The translations under genes and the position numbers were made by a program. A model generated the notes under the pieces. The model searched no databases. It had not been told where the DNA came from and saw only the letters and a list, made by a program, of their open reading frames with translations. From positions 1-64,000 of the forward strand of contig NZ_BSFD01000006.1 in the NCBI RefSeq assembly GCF_027922165.1: a stretch of 64,000 bases of DNA. Reading direction: 5' to 3'. This DNA is from Brevundimonas intermedia (GTDB taxonomy: Bacteria > Pseudomonadota > Alphaproteobacteria > Caulobacterales > Caulobacteraceae). This document shows, piece by piece, positions 16,358 to 26,176 of the stretch. The stretch's first letter is position 1. Each line of letters starts with the position of its first letter.

Positions 16358-18946
16358 CTAATGCACCCGCGCCTTCCCGATCTCCAACCCACCCTCGCCG
16401 GCCGTCACCGCAATAACCCCGCCGTCCTCGATCTCGCCGGCCAGCAGCTTGCGCGCAATCGGGTCCACCAGCTCCTTCTGGATCACCCGCTTCAGCGGCC
16501 GCGCGCCATAGGCGGGGTCGTAGCCGCGGTCGGCGAGCCAGGCCAGACCGGCGTCGTCGATGGACAGGTTCAACCGCCGGTCGGCCAGCAGTTTTTCGAA
16601 CCGTGACAGCTGGATCCGCACGATGCCGCCCATCTGTTCGCGGCCCAGGCGGTGGAACAGGATGATCTCGTCGATCCGGTTCAGGAACTCGGGCCGGAAG
16701 TGGGCGCGGACGGCGTCCATGACATAGGGGCGGACGGCCTCGACGTCGTCGCCCTCGCCCTGTTCGGCCAGATACTGGCTGCCCAGGTTGGAGGTCATGA
16801 TGATCAGGGTGTTGCGGAAGTCGATGGTGCGGCCTTGGCCGTCGGTCAAGCGACCGTCGTCGAGCACCTGGAGCAGCACGTTGAAGACGTCGGGGTGGGC
16901 CTTTTCGACCTCGTCGAACAGGACGACCTGATAGGGGCGGCGACGCACGGCCTCGGTCAGGGCGCCGCCCTCGTCATAGCCGACATAGCCGGGAGGGGCG
17001 CCGATCAGGCGGCTGACGCTGTGCTTCTCCATATATTCGGACATGTCGAGGCGGGTGATGGCCGCCTCGTCGTCGAACAGAAACTCGGCCAGGGCCTTGG
17101 TCAGTTCGGTCTTGCCCACGCCGGTCGGGCCCAGGAACAGGAAACTGCCGAGCGGGCGGTTGGGGTCGTTCAGGCCGGCGCGGGCACGGCGGACGGCGTC
17201 GGAGACGGCGGCCAAAGCCTCGTCCTGACCCACGACGCGGCCGCCCAGGGCGGTCTCCATCTGGAGCAGTTTCTCGCGCTCGCCCTCCAGCATCTTGTCG
17301 ACGGGGACGCCGGTCCAACGGCTGACGACGGCGGCGATCTGTTCGGCGTCGACGACTTCTGGCGTCAGGGGGCCCTTTCCGGAGGTTTCATTGGCCTCGG
17401 CCTCGGCCAGCTGTTTTTCGATCTGGGGGATCTGGCCGTAGGCGATCTCGGACGCGCGGCCGAGGTCGCCGGCGCGCTGGGCGTTGGTCAGTTCCAGACG
17501 CAGGCGGTCCAGGGTTTCACGCAGCTGGGCGCCCTGGCCGACCTTGTCCTTTTCGGCCTTCCACTGGGTGGTCAGGTCGTCGGACTGGCCTTCCAGATCG
17601 GCGATCTCGTCCTCCAGCTTTTCCAGCCGGGCCTTTGAGGCCTGGTCGGTCTCCTTCTTCAGGGCCTCGCGTTCGATCTTCAGCTGGACCAGGCGGCGGT
17701 CGATTTCGTCCAGGGCCTCGGGCTTGGAGTCCACGGCCATGCGGACGCGGCTGGCGGCCTCGTCGATCAAGTCGATGGCCTTGTCCGGCAGGAAGCGGTC
17801 GGTGATGTAGCGGTTCGACAAGGCAGCAGCGGCTATGATGGCGCCGTCAGCAATTCGCACCCCGTGGTGGACCTCGTACTTCTCCTTCAGGCCGCGCAGG
17901 ATGGAGACCGTGTCCTCGACCGTCGGTTCGGCGACGAAGACCGGCTGGAAGCGGCGGGCCAGGGCGGCGTCCTTCTCGACGTGCTTGCGGTATTCATCGA
18001 GCGTGGTGGCGCCGACGCAGTGGAGTTCGCCGCGCGCAAGGGCGGGCTTCAGCAGGTTGGAGGCGTCCATGGCGCCGTCGCCTTTGCCGGCGCCGACCAG
18101 GGTGTGCATCTCGTCGATGAACAGGACGATGCCGCCCTCGGCCGCCGAGACCTCGTTCAGCACGGCTTTCAGCCGCTCCTCGAACTCGCCGCGGTATTTG
18201 GCGCCGGCGATCAGGGAGCCCATGTCGAGGGCCATGACGGTCTTGTCGCGCAAGGATTCGGGCACGTCGCCGTTGACGATGCGCAGGGCCAGGCCCTCGA
18301 CGATGGCGGTCTTGCCGACGCCGGGCTCGCCGATCAGGACGGGGTTGTTCTTAGTGCGGCGGGCCAGGACCTGGATGGTGCGGCGGATCTCTTCGTCGCG
18401 GCCGATGACCGGGTCGATCTTGCCGTCGCGGGCGGCCAGGGTCAGGTCGCGGGCGTAGCGTTTCAGGGCGTCATAGCCGTCTTCGGCGCCGGCGCTGTCG
18501 GCGGTCTTGCCCTTGCGCACCTCGGCGATGGCGGCGTCCAGTTTTTCGGCGTTGGCGCCCGAGGCCTTCAGCACCTCGGCGGCGACCCCGCCCTCGCGCG
18601 CCAGGGCGGCCAGCAGGCGTTCGGTGGTGACGAAGGCGTCGCCGGCGGTCTTGGAGGCCTCCTCGGCGGCGGCGAAGACGCGGGCGGTGTCGCCGTCCAG
18701 ATAGAGCTGGCCCGAGCCGCCGGAGACCTGGGCGCGCTTCTTCAGCGCGGTCTCGACATCAGCCTCGGCGCGGCGGGCGTCGCCGCCGGCGGCGGTGATC
18801 AGATTGCGCGCCAGGCCGTCGCGTTCTTCCAGCAGCACCTTGAGCAGGTGTTCGGGGGCGAACTGCTGGTGACGGCGGGCCAGGGCCAGCGACTGGGCCG
18901 ACTGGACCGCCTGTTTGGCGCGGTCGGAATAGAGATCGAGATTCAT
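16358..18946 (-). CDS. clpB: Chaperone ClpB
   Basis: ClpB is the hexameric AAA+ disaggregase that works with DnaK to rescue aggregated proteins after heat. The 862-residue protein has the N-terminal repeat domain, the first ATPase module (Walker A GEPGVGKT, about residue 205), the coiled-coil middle domain (about 410-525), the second module (GPTGVGKTE, about 605) and the usual C-terminal domain. The start [11 protein letters not shown] is the family start, although the frame is open further upstream. A candidate RpoH promoter lies about 75 nt upstream. Confidence 0.97.
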   Translation of the reverse strand: MNLDLYSDRAKQAVQSAQSLALARRHQQFAPEHLLKVLLEERDGLARNLITAAGGDARRAEADVETALKKRAQVSGGSGQLYLDGDTARVFAAAEEASKTAGDAFVTTERLLAALAREGGVAAEVLKASGANAEKLDAAIAEVRKGKTADSAGAEDGYDALKRYARDLTLAARDGKIDPVIGRDEEIRRTIQVLARRTKNNPVLIGEPGVGKTAIVEGLALRIVNGDVPESLRDKTVMALDMGSLIAGAKYRGEFEERLKAVLNEVSAAEGGIVLFIDEMHTLVGAGKGDGAMDASNLLKPALARGELHCVGATTLDEYRKHVEKDAALARRFQPVFVAEPTVEDTVSILRGLKEKYEVHHGVRIADGAIIAAAALSNRYITDRFLPDKAIDLIDEAASRVRMAVDSKPEALDEIDRRLVQLKIEREALKKETDQASKARLEKLEDEIADLEGQSDDLTTQWKAEKDKVGQGAQLRETLDRLRLELTNAQRAGDLGRASEIAYGQIPQIEKQLAEAEANETSGKGPLTPEVVDAEQIAAVVSRWTGVPVDKMLEGEREKLLQMETALGGRVVGQDEALAAVSDAVRRARAGLNDPNRPLGSFLFLGPTGVGKTELTKALAEFLFDDEAAITRLDMSEYMEKHSVSRLIGAPPGYVGYDEGGALTEAVRRRPYQVVLFDEVEKAHPDVFNVLLQVLDDGRLTDGQGRTIDFRNTLIIMTSNLGSQYLAEQGEGDDVEAVRPYVMDAVRAHFRPEFLNRIDEIILFHRLGREQMGGIVRIQLSRFEKLLADRRLNLSIDDAGLAWLADRGYDPAYGARPLKRVIQKELVDPIARKLLAGEIEDGGVIAVTAGEGGLEIGKARVH

Positions 18947-19018
18947 GCGTGTCCCCTCGTGAGGCGGAAATGGTCCGACGCGCCCTCTGGAGCAAGCGAC
19001 GCGTCCGTTCGCTGATGG

Positions 19019-19047
19019 AAGTGGGTGTGTTGAACCGGCCACACAAG
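19019..19047 (-). promoter_or_regulatory. Candidate heat-shock (RpoH) promoter of clpB
   Basis: On the minus strand CTTGTG (19042-19047) is followed after 16 nt by CCCACTT (19019-19025). This resembles the alphaproteobacterial sigma-32 pattern (CTTG then CCCAT-like), and clpB is a classic RpoH target. The -10 match is imperfect. Confidence 0.4.
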
Positions 19048-19202
19048 AGCCCGAGCGGGGGCGGGCGCGCCTTGACCGGGGTCAATTGCGGCGAACACCG
19101 GTCCGGTTGATGTCCGAAACGAAATATTCAAATGAATGCAACGGATTAGCCGGGACGAAGCGTTTAGCAGACATCTATTCAACTACGGAAAGGCGCTGTC
19201 CC

Positions 19203-19565
19203 ATGCGCAAGTCAATCATCGCAATCGCCGCCGGCCTGATGGCCCTGAGCACCGTCTCGGCCCAGGCCGCCGCCCTGGACCAGAACCGTCCCGCGCCGGA
19301 TCGCCAGGAGCAACGCCAGGACCAGCGCCCGAACAATGATCGCGGCAACGACCAGCGGAACAACGCGCGCGGCGAACACCGCGATTCTTACGGCTCTTGG
19401 TCGTCGAGCTGGGGTTCGCGCCCGCCGGCGCCGCCGGCCCACTTCAAGCGCCAGTCGAATTGGTACGCCCACGTCCGCGCCTGCCAGCAGCGTTATCGCA
19501 GCTATAACCCGCGCACCGACCGCTACACGGTCCGCGCCGGCCGCACGGCCGTCTGCAGCCTGTAA
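19203..19565 (+). CDS. Small secreted BA14K-like protein
   Basis: The 120-residue protein has a signal peptide ending SAQA, a polar low-complexity stretch rich in Arg, Asn, Gln and Asp, and a C-terminal domain with CQQRYRSYNPRTDRYTV and a final Cys. This C-terminal pattern is that of BA14K-family proteins, small periplasmic or surface proteins of alphaproteobacteria without a firm function (lectin-like activity is reported for Brucella BA14K). The two cysteines may form a disulfide. It is monocistronic, with an intrinsic hairpin downstream. Confidence 0.75.
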   Translation: MRKSIIAIAAGLMALSTVSAQAAALDQNRPAPDRQEQRQDQRPNNDRGNDQRNNARGEHRDSYGSWSSSWGSRPPAPPAHFKRQSNWYAHVRACQQRYRSYNPRTDRYTVRAGRTAVCSL

Positions 19566-19573
19566 GGCCGACA

Positions 19574-19608
19574 GCGCCGCCCGCCCCTCCCGGCGGGGCG
19601 GGCGGCGC
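19574..19608. terminator. Strong GC hairpin between convergent genes
   Basis: A perfect 14-bp stem (19574-19587 with 19595-19608, loop of seven) lies between the stop codons of the BA14K-like gene and the convergent outer-membrane receptor gene. No long T-run follows. It probably ends both transcripts. Confidence 0.7.
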
Positions 19609-19624
19609 AAAGCCGATCCGGGCG

Positions 19625-21934
19625 TCAGCCGCCGGTCGGGCCCGTCGAGAAGTCGAACTGCTCCGGCTGGCGACGCGGCCCGCCGAAGTTCCAGGTCAGG
19701 CCGATGTAGAAGGCCCGCAGCTTGATGTCCTGGTCGGCCTGTTCGCGGAACTGCGGCGTCTCGAAGATGGTCGTGGTGTTGAAGGTGTTGAACAGGTCGC
19801 GGGCGGTGAAGTTGAACGACAACTGCTCGCTCAGCTTGCGGCGATAGCCGAGGTTGATCATGCCGCCGGCCTCGCGACGGCCCTGGGCCAGCAGGCTGTC
19901 GCCCTGCCAGAAGCTGGACACCTGGAGGAAGTCCTTGGCCGTCGGCTGCCAGTTCAGGCTGATCCGGCCGCTGGCCAGGGTCGCCTCCCTGTCGTCGCCG
20001 CCGACCACGGCGCCGGCCTCGATCTCCTGACGGAAGACATTGACCCCGGCGCTGTAGCGCAGGGTCGACAGCAGGCGGCCGTTCGCCGTCGCCTCGACCC
20101 CCAGGTCCTGACGCGAACCCAGGTTCTCGGGCCGGGTCAGGAAGACGTCGCCGCCGATGTCGGTCGTCACGTCGGTGAAGGCCTTGTCCGTGTTCCGCAG
20201 ATAGGCCGTCGCCTGGTAGAAGCTCTGGCCCTTGCGCAACTGCCACATGGCCTCGAACGAGTCCGTTTCCTGCGGCTCGAGATCCGGATTGCCCGACCGC
20301 ACGTTCAAAGGATCCTGATAGGTCACCAGCGGGTTCAGCTGGGCGGGCTGGGGCCGCTGGATGCGGCGCGAATAGCTGGCGCGCAGGGTCTGGGTTTCCG
20401 ACAGCTGATATTGCAGGTGAGCCGTCGGATAGGTGCGGAAATAGTCCTGAGAGGCCGAGGCGCCGCCCGTCAGATCCTTGATCTCGACCTCGGCCTGCTC
20501 CAGCCGCAGACCCAGTTGGGCCGACAGCTTGTCGCCCAGGGGCCGTTCGTAGGTAGTGTAGAGGGCGTGCACCGTCTGCTCGGCCTCGAACCGGTTGTTC
20601 AGCCCCGGCGCCGGCGCCAGGGCCGCCTCGGACGGTCCGCGCAGGAACTCAGCCTCCTGCTCGGGCTGCTGGATGTTCAGCTCATACCCCAGCCGCAGCT
20701 TGCCCCCGTCGGACATCGGACGGGTGTAGGCGCTGGTGAAGCCCCAGGTGACCTGATCAACAAGGTTGCGCGTCCGCTCGTACAGATCGGCCCCGGCCGG
20801 CGTCAGGAAGATGGAGCGCGCCTGGCCGTCGCTTTCATTGCCGTTGGAATCGTAGCGCAGTTCGTTCGACCACTCGTGGCCGTCGCCGGTGAAGCGGCGC
20901 AGCACTCGCGCCGTGGCGCCCCAGTTGGTGAAGTCGAAATCCGACGAGCCGTCGCGACGGTAGGCGCTGGTCACGGCGCCGGCCGCATTGCGCGTCTCGT
21001 ACAGGCTGGAGGTCGATCCGGTCCCGTCGAAGGCGACGCCGCGCAGTTCGCCGGTCACCTGGGTCTTGTCGTCCAGCTTGTATTCGGCGGTGAAGCGGCC
21101 GATGAGCCCGTTCTGTTCGGACTCGATCGGCTGATCGACCGTAGTGGTCGCGATCAGCGCGCCCGTCGTCGGATCGAACTGCTGACGCACGCGGTTGAAG
21201 CTCAGCTCGGTGGGGTCGGAGCGATAGCTGGCGTCGCCCGACAAGGTCAGGCGGTCCTTCTGCCACGACCCGCTGAGGCCGGCGTTCCAGCGTCCGTTGT
21301 CGCCGATGTTCACCCGCACGGAGCCGGTGGTCTGGGTTCCCGGCTTGGGCGCCGTCGGCTTGGTGATCAGGTTGATGACCCCGCCCGAGCCTTCGGGGCT
21401 ATAGGCGGCGGAGGGGTTGGTCATGACCTCGATCCGCGCATACTGGCTGGCCGGGAGTTGGATGAGCGCCTGACCGCGACCGGGGCCGGTCAGGATTCCG
21501 GACGGCCGCCCGTCGACCAGGATGGTGACGTTCGAATCGCCACGCAGCGACACATTGCCTTCCGGGTCCACATCGACCGAGGGCACATTGCGCAGGGCGT
21601 CGGCCAGGCTGCCGGTCGTCGCCTGCAGATCATTGGCCAGGCTGTAGCTGACCGAATCGATTGAGGTGCGGACCTGGTCCGCACGCCCGGTCACCGTCAC
21701 GTCGCCGACCGTGGCGGGCGCTTCCTGAGCCGGGGCCGGCTGGGCTGCGGGCTGTTGGGTTGCGGACGGCTGGGTCGCGGGCTGGCCGGAAGAGGACTGG
21801 GCGCCGGACTGGGCCGGAGTCGAAGGCCCCGTCGTAGCCGGCGCCGGCGGGGCGCCCGCAGACTGAGCCCATGCTCCCCCCGCAACACCCGAAACGGCGA
21901 CGCCGAGCATTAGCGCGAACTTGAAGGATTTCAT
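19625..21934 (-). CDS. TonB-dependent outer membrane receptor
   Basis: The protein of 769 residues has a signal peptide, a long Pro/Gln/Ala/Ser-rich linker (about 25-75), a plug domain (SLADALRNVPSVDVDPEGNVSLRG, with the later SPEGSGGVINLIT), and a C-terminal barrel that resembles the outer membrane beta-barrel family found in siderophore-type receptors. It ends NFGGP..., not with the usual aromatic residue, because of a short extra tail. The substrate is unknown. No regulator or permease is adjacent. Alternative starts further upstream are unlikely because the signal peptide begins at 21934. Confidence 0.87.
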   Translation of the reverse strand: MKSFKFALMLGVAVSGVAGGAWAQSAGAPPAPATTGPSTPAQSGAQSSSGQPATQPSATQQPAAQPAPAQEAPATVGDVTVTGRADQVRTSIDSVSYSLANDLQATTGSLADALRNVPSVDVDPEGNVSLRGDSNVTILVDGRPSGILTGPGRGQALIQLPASQYARIEVMTNPSAAYSPEGSGGVINLITKPTAPKPGTQTTGSVRVNIGDNGRWNAGLSGSWQKDRLTLSGDASYRSDPTELSFNRVRQQFDPTTGALIATTTVDQPIESEQNGLIGRFTAEYKLDDKTQVTGELRGVAFDGTGSTSSLYETRNAAGAVTSAYRRDGSSDFDFTNWGATARVLRRFTGDGHEWSNELRYDSNGNESDGQARSIFLTPAGADLYERTRNLVDQVTWGFTSAYTRPMSDGGKLRLGYELNIQQPEQEAEFLRGPSEAALAPAPGLNNRFEAEQTVHALYTTYERPLGDKLSAQLGLRLEQAEVEIKDLTGGASASQDYFRTYPTAHLQYQLSETQTLRASYSRRIQRPQPAQLNPLVTYQDPLNVRSGNPDLEPQETDSFEAMWQLRKGQSFYQATAYLRNTDKAFTDVTTDIGGDVFLTRPENLGSRQDLGVEATANGRLLSTLRYSAGVNVFRQEIEAGAVVGGDDREATLASGRISLNWQPTAKDFLQVSSFWQGDSLLAQGRREAGGMINLGYRRKLSEQLSFNFTARDLFNTFNTTTIFETPQFREQADQDIKLRAFYIGLTWNFGGPRRQPEQFDFSTGPTGG

Positions 21935-22096
21935 AGCTTTGCGACCCCAATACGACCCCGGCGTCAAGCCGTCCCCGTCGTGACGTCCCTGGAAATACCG
22001 AGGGCGCTTTGAAATGCAAAGTTACTTCTTGTCCATATGATTACCGCTTCGTCATGATGATGGCCGCACAGCCTGGGCCGGTCGGATGCCGGCGCG

Positions 22097-22741
22097 CTAT
22101 AGCCGCGTCTCCCAAGCGGTCCACGCGGCGATAAGAACCATGGCCCCGGCCATCAGGGCCCGCACGCCGGAGCCTTGGCTACGCGCGATCAGGCCGCCGG
22201 CGCGGGCGGCCAGAACGACGATGAGACTGTGGACGGCCAGGCTGATCACCACATGGATGGCGCCCAGTGCGAGCGCCTGGGGCAGGGTCGGGCCGTGGCT
22301 GGGCCGGATGAAGCCGGGCAGCAGGGCGATGTAGAACAAGGCCGCCTTGGGGTTCAGCAGATTGGCTGTCAGTCCACGCAGGAACAGGGCGCGGCGCCGA
22401 TGTTCGGTCTCTTGCGTCGGTTTGGCCGGATCGCCCTCGCCTCGCCACGCCTCCCAGGCGAGCCAGAGCAGGAAACCGACCCCGGCCCAGCGCACGGCCT
22501 GATACAGGGCCGGCCATTTCAGCACGATCTCGGTCAGGCCGAAGGCGGCGGCCAGCATCCACAGCGTCAACCCCAGGGTGATACCCGCCACCGCCGACAG
22601 CCCCGCCGTCCGCCCCTGAGACACAGACAACAGCGCCAGCCAGCCCATATTGGGGCCGGGCGTGAACTCGATCAGAACGACCGCAACCAGGAACGGCAGG
22701 ATCACGCCTGGATCGACCGGCCCGTTCGTCAGAAATTCCAT
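22097..22741 (-). CDS. LysE family amino acid exporter
   Basis: This 214-residue inner membrane protein has about six membrane helices and the family signature IEFTPGPNMGWLALLSVSQGRTAGLSAVAGITLG near the N-terminus (residues 23-56). LysE/RhtB proteins export amino acids or their derivatives. A second conserved patch, LTANLLNPKAALFYIALLPGF, is in the middle. It is divergent from the serine hydrolase gene at 22874. The exported compound cannot be deduced. The frame is open much further upstream, but that part is antisense to the neighbour. Confidence 0.9.
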   Translation of the reverse strand: MEFLTNGPVDPGVILPFLVAVVLIEFTPGPNMGWLALLSVSQGRTAGLSAVAGITLGLTLWMLAAAFGLTEIVLKWPALYQAVRWAGVGFLLWLAWEAWRGEGDPAKPTQETEHRRRALFLRGLTANLLNPKAALFYIALLPGFIRPSHGPTLPQALALGAIHVVISLAVHSLIVVLAARAGGLIARSQGSGVRALMAGAMVLIAAWTAWETRL

Positions 22742-22873
22742 CCACGCCTCCGGCCTGAGGTCTAGGCCGTGTCGGGCGGCGGGTCCAATCGCGACCGGCG
22801 GGCCTTGGCCAGGCGTTGCATTCGGCCCGGCGGGGCGGCTAAGCCTTGTCGTCCTTCGTCGGAGTGCTTTTTC

Positions 22874-24520
22874 ATGACCGTCCGCCTGTCGCGCCGCGCC
22901 CTGTTCGTTTCCGGAGGCGCGACGGCGCTGGCGGTCCAGTCCGTGGGCGCTCCGGTCTGGGCCCAGGCGGCCAATGACGACGCCGCCCTGGCCGAGGCGG
23001 TCGACGCCTATGTGAAGACCGCCATGGCGGCCTGGCCCGAGCAGCCGGCGCTGGGGATCGCCGTGGTCAAGGATGGAAAGCCGGTGCTGACGCGCGGCTA
23101 TGGGGTCAAGGTCCAGGGCAAGGCCGCCCAGGCTGACGAACACACCCTGTTCGCCATCGCCTCGAACAGCAAGAACGTCACCGCCGCCGCACTGGCCACT
23201 CTGGTGGACGAGGGCAAGGTGAAGTGGGACGCGCCCATCAAGACCTATCTGCCCGATTTCCAGCTGGTCGATCCCTATATCGCCGACCACATCACGGTGC
23301 GCGACACCCTGAGCCACCGGGCCGGGTTCGGCCTGGGCGCCGGCGACCTGCTGTTCTGGCCCAACAGCGACCGGACCCGGGCCGAGGTCCTGGCCCAGGC
23401 CGCCTTCGTGCCGATCGAGGACGGGTTCCGGGCGCGCTATCACTATTGCAACCTGATGTTCGTGGTCGCGGGGGCGGTGATCGAGGCCGTGTCGGGCCTG
23501 ACCTGGGAAGACTTCATCCAGACGCGCATTCTGGACCGCGTCGGCATGAGCGAGACCGTTCCCCTGGCGCGGTTGGCCGATCCGGCCAAGTCCGCCCTGC
23601 CCCACGGCCGGGTCGGACCGCCCCTGCGTTATCAGGGCGCGATGACCCAGATCGCAAACTCCATCGTCGATGTCTGGAACTGGGATTCGGCGGCGGCGGC
23701 GGGCGGAATCTGCACCACCCCGACGGACTGGGCCAAATGGATGACCATGCGGCTGAACGAGGGCCTGCTGCCCGACGGAACGCGGCTGTTCTCGGAAGCG
23801 GCGGCGCGCGAGATGGTCCGGCCCAATATCATTACCGGCAGTTCGCCGGGACCCACGGCGGAACTGCCGAACCGGGCCATCGCCTCGACCTACGCCATGG
23901 GGTTCCAGGTCCAGGACTATCGCGGCGAACGGCTGATCAGCCACGGGGGCGGCTCGCCCGGCGGGATTTCGGCGACGGTGCTGATCCCCGGCCGCAAGAC
24001 CGGCTTCAGCATCTTCTCCAACGCCGAGGAGAGCTTCCTGCTGCGGGCGCTGCGTTCGGGCGTCGCCGACCTTTGCATGGGCAAGGTGGATGTGGACTGG
24101 ATCGCCGATTCCAAACGGCTGGAGACCGAGGGGAACGCCAAGTCCATCAAGGCGGCGGCCGAGATCGACGCCAAACAGGCGGCCGGTGCTGCGCCGTCAA
24201 TGCCGCTGGACGCCTATGCCGGAACCTGGCGCGATCCCTGGTACGGGGACATCGTGATCGCCCCCAAGACCGAAGGGCGGGGGCGCAATCGCAAGACCGG
24301 TCTGTGGCTCAGCTTCACCCACACCCCGGCGCTGCAAGGCTGGCTGGAGCCCTATGACGGCGAGACCTTCCGCACCCGGTTCCCGGACAAGCGGGAGGAG
24401 GACGCCTTCGTCACCTTCAACATCCAGACCGCCAAGCCCGCCACGGCGACGATGAAGGGGGTCTCGCCCGACATCGACTTCTCGTACGACTATCAGGATC
24501 TGAGATTGACGCGGGTCTAG
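22874..24520 (+). CDS. Tat-exported serine hydrolase (beta-lactamase family) with DUF3471-like domain
   Basis: The protein of 548 residues has a twin-arginine signal (SRRALF) ending APVWAQA. The catalytic domain carries SNSK (S97-K100), YHYCN as the tyrosine motif, and HGGGSPGG in place of KTG. The last 110 or so residues (after MPLDAYAGTWRDPWYGD) match the DUF3471 beta-barrel often found behind such domains. Related proteins act as D-aminopeptidases or esterases. A single gene; its twin-arginine signal implies folding or cofactor binding before export. Confidence 0.88.
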   Translation: MTVRLSRRALFVSGGATALAVQSVGAPVWAQAANDDAALAEAVDAYVKTAMAAWPEQPALGIAVVKDGKPVLTRGYGVKVQGKAAQADEHTLFAIASNSKNVTAAALATLVDEGKVKWDAPIKTYLPDFQLVDPYIADHITVRDTLSHRAGFGLGAGDLLFWPNSDRTRAEVLAQAAFVPIEDGFRARYHYCNLMFVVAGAVIEAVSGLTWEDFIQTRILDRVGMSETVPLARLADPAKSALPHGRVGPPLRYQGAMTQIANSIVDVWNWDSAAAAGGICTTPTDWAKWMTMRLNEGLLPDGTRLFSEAAAREMVRPNIITGSSPGPTAELPNRAIASTYAMGFQVQDYRGERLISHGGGSPGGISATVLIPGRKTGFSIFSNAEESFLLRALRSGVADLCMGKVDVDWIADSKRLETEGNAKSIKAAAEIDAKQAAGAAPSMPLDAYAGTWRDPWYGDIVIAPKTEGRGRNRKTGLWLSFTHTPALQGWLEPYDGETFRTRFPDKREEDAFVTFNIQTAKPATATMKGVSPDIDFSYDYQDLRLTRV

Positions 24521-24541
24521 GGGCGCAAGCCCAGGCCAGGT

Positions 24542-25282
24542 TCAGCGGGTGATCTCGAGCAGTTCCAGCTTGGCTTCCTGTTTCGGCCAGGGGATGACCA
24601 GCCGCCAGCGGTTCTGACCGATCCGTTCAAGAACGCCGACCTGATCACGCTCGCGGGTGTCGCCATAGGCAGGGAAGGCGGTTTCCGCCTCGCCCCAGGC
24701 CTGGGCTCCGATATAGACGAGGCGACGCTCCGTATCCGGATAGAGCAAGCCACGCGTGCGCTGCGAGCCCGTGGTCTTGGTGAGGACCAGGTCGCCGCCG
24801 GGTGTCAGTTCGACTGAGCAGGCGAACCAGGGATAGCCGACATAGGCCAGGCCCTGGCCCTCTGTGCGACGCCCCAGTTTGATGGTGCGGCAGCGATAAG
24901 TTCCGGGCGTGGGATGAAGACGTCCGGGCTGGGCCGCGTTGGGGTCCACCAGCGGCCCCAGGGCTTCGACCTGCTGCGCGAATCCAGCCGTTTCCGCCTC
25001 TGCGCGCGCCAGGCGCCAGGCCTGGTCCAGACGCCCCAAAATGCTGGCGTCGGCGGCTGAGGCGACACGGCGCCAGTCGGCGGCCCCGCCTTGGAGGCCG
25101 CCGACCGGGGCCGCCGCCTGTTGTTCGGGCGTGGCGCGGGCGGAGGGAGCGGCGCGGGCGGGCACGCCTGCGGCGGGTTCGGATACGGCGGGCGAAATCT
25201 CGGCCGCGCTGTTCGGGCTGTTTTCCCCGCAGGCCGAAAGGGCGGTCGCGGCGGCCATGGCGAGGAGAAGCGTGCGGCGCAT
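24542..25282 (-). CDS. DUF4893 lipoprotein (copy 1)
   Basis: The protein of 246 residues has a lipobox (LSAC, Cys18), an Ala/Pro-rich linker, then the DUF4893 domain from about residue 65: DWRRV start, LGRLDQAW, GTYRCRTIKLG, KTTGSQRTRGLLY, GVLERIGQNRWRLVIPWP and a final LELLEITR. The function is unknown; the predicted location is the inner leaflet of the outer membrane or the periplasmic face of the inner membrane. The same fold is encoded by the next gene at 25341. Confidence 0.85.
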   Translation of the reverse strand: MRRTLLLAMAAATALSACGENSPNSAAEISPAVSEPAAGVPARAAPSARATPEQQAAAPVGGLQGGAADWRRVASAADASILGRLDQAWRLARAEAETAGFAQQVEALGPLVDPNAAQPGRLHPTPGTYRCRTIKLGRRTEGQGLAYVGYPWFACSVELTPGGDLVLTKTTGSQRTRGLLYPDTERRLVYIGAQAWGEAETAFPAYGDTRERDQVGVLERIGQNRWRLVIPWPKQEAKLELLEITR

Positions 25283-25340
25283 GATCGAAGGGTCCCACGG
25301 AGGTTCCCCAGCCTAACGGCCAGGCCGCCGCAGGGTTCAG

Positions 25341-25997
25341 TCAGCCGCCGCTGGCCGGAACCAGTTCGATCAAGTCGAGGTTGGACTCGTACTGGGGCCA
25401 GGGCAGGACCAGGCGCCAGCGGGCGTCGCCGACCCGTTCAAGCACGGCGACCAGATCGCGGTCGGGGTTGCGGCCGTAGGAGTTGGCGGCGGGTTCCTGG
25501 GCAAGGGCCATGGAGCCGAGCAGCAGCATGTGGCGGTCGTTCTCGGGGAACAGCAGGCCGGAGGGGCGTTGGGACCCGGTCAGTTTGGTGAACTTCAAGC
25601 CGCGCGGGGTCTGTTCGATTCGGCAGGCGAACCAACCGTAGACGACATAGCCGAGACCTTCTTCGCCGCCCTGGGAGCCCAGTTTGACGGTGCGGCAGCG
25701 ATAGGCGCCGGGGGGCGGGGCGACGTCGGAGCGGCCGGCGTAGGGGTCGATCAGGGCGCCGAGGCTGTCCAGGTCGCCCGAACCGCGTTGGCGGCGCGCC
25801 TGCTGCAAGGCCAGGCTCCAGGCGGCGTCGCGGCGCTGGTAGCGATCACGGTCTGCAGCGGTGATGATCCCGCGCCAGTCCATCAGGACCGCGCCGGTCC
25901 CCCCGCTGGGCGCCGGCGGAGGCGGCGGCGGCGGCGGTGGTGCGGAAGCGCAGGCCGCAGCGGCGAGCACCGCAGTCAGCGCGACGGGTCTGATCAT
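25341..25997 (-). CDS. DUF4893 lipoprotein (copy 2)
   Basis: This protein of 218 residues shares with copy 1 the same order of motifs: DWRGI, YRCRTVKLG, KLTGSQRPSGLLF, AVLERVGDARWRLVLPWPQYESNLDLIEL. A lipobox (AAAC, Cys20) is followed by a run of 10 or so prolines. The frame is open to 26129 but the signal peptide begins at 25997. Together with the gene at 24542 it looks like an old tandem duplication, since the pair shares motifs but not overall sequence. Confidence 0.85.
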   Translation of the reverse strand: MIRPVALTAVLAAAACASAPPPPPPPPPAPSGGTGAVLMDWRGIITAADRDRYQRRDAAWSLALQQARRQRGSGDLDSLGALIDPYAGRSDVAPPPGAYRCRTVKLGSQGGEEGLGYVVYGWFACRIEQTPRGLKFTKLTGSQRPSGLLFPENDRHMLLLGSMALAQEPAANSYGRNPDRDLVAVLERVGDARWRLVLPWPQYESNLDLIELVPASGG

Positions 25998-26176
25998 GGC
26001 GCGAAGCCTGTCGGACGCCGAAGAGCGAGACTGTAAGCATTGACGCATCAAGGCTTCCCTTAAGGCTGGTCGAGGGCCGCGCCTGGCGACGCGGGCCCTT
26101 TTAGGCGCCGTATGGGCCGCCGACGTCAAGGCCGTTCGTGCGCCGCCCGGCCGGAGAGGCCCGGGAGCGCGGCCGG

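Noticed and set aside
17864-19015. Plus-strand open frame of 383 codons across clpB
   Set aside because: Antisense shadow of clpB without recognisable domains.
21700-21880. Short Pro/Gln/Ala/Ser-rich repeats in the receptor gene as a CRISPR-like or tandem DNA array
   Set aside because: The repeats are imperfect codon-level repeats of a protein linker, with no constant repeat and spacer structure.
25519-25545. GGAAC-N15-CGTT inside the second DUF4893 gene
   Set aside because: Spacing is 15 nt rather than 16, and it lies within a gene on the antisense strand with no downstream start.
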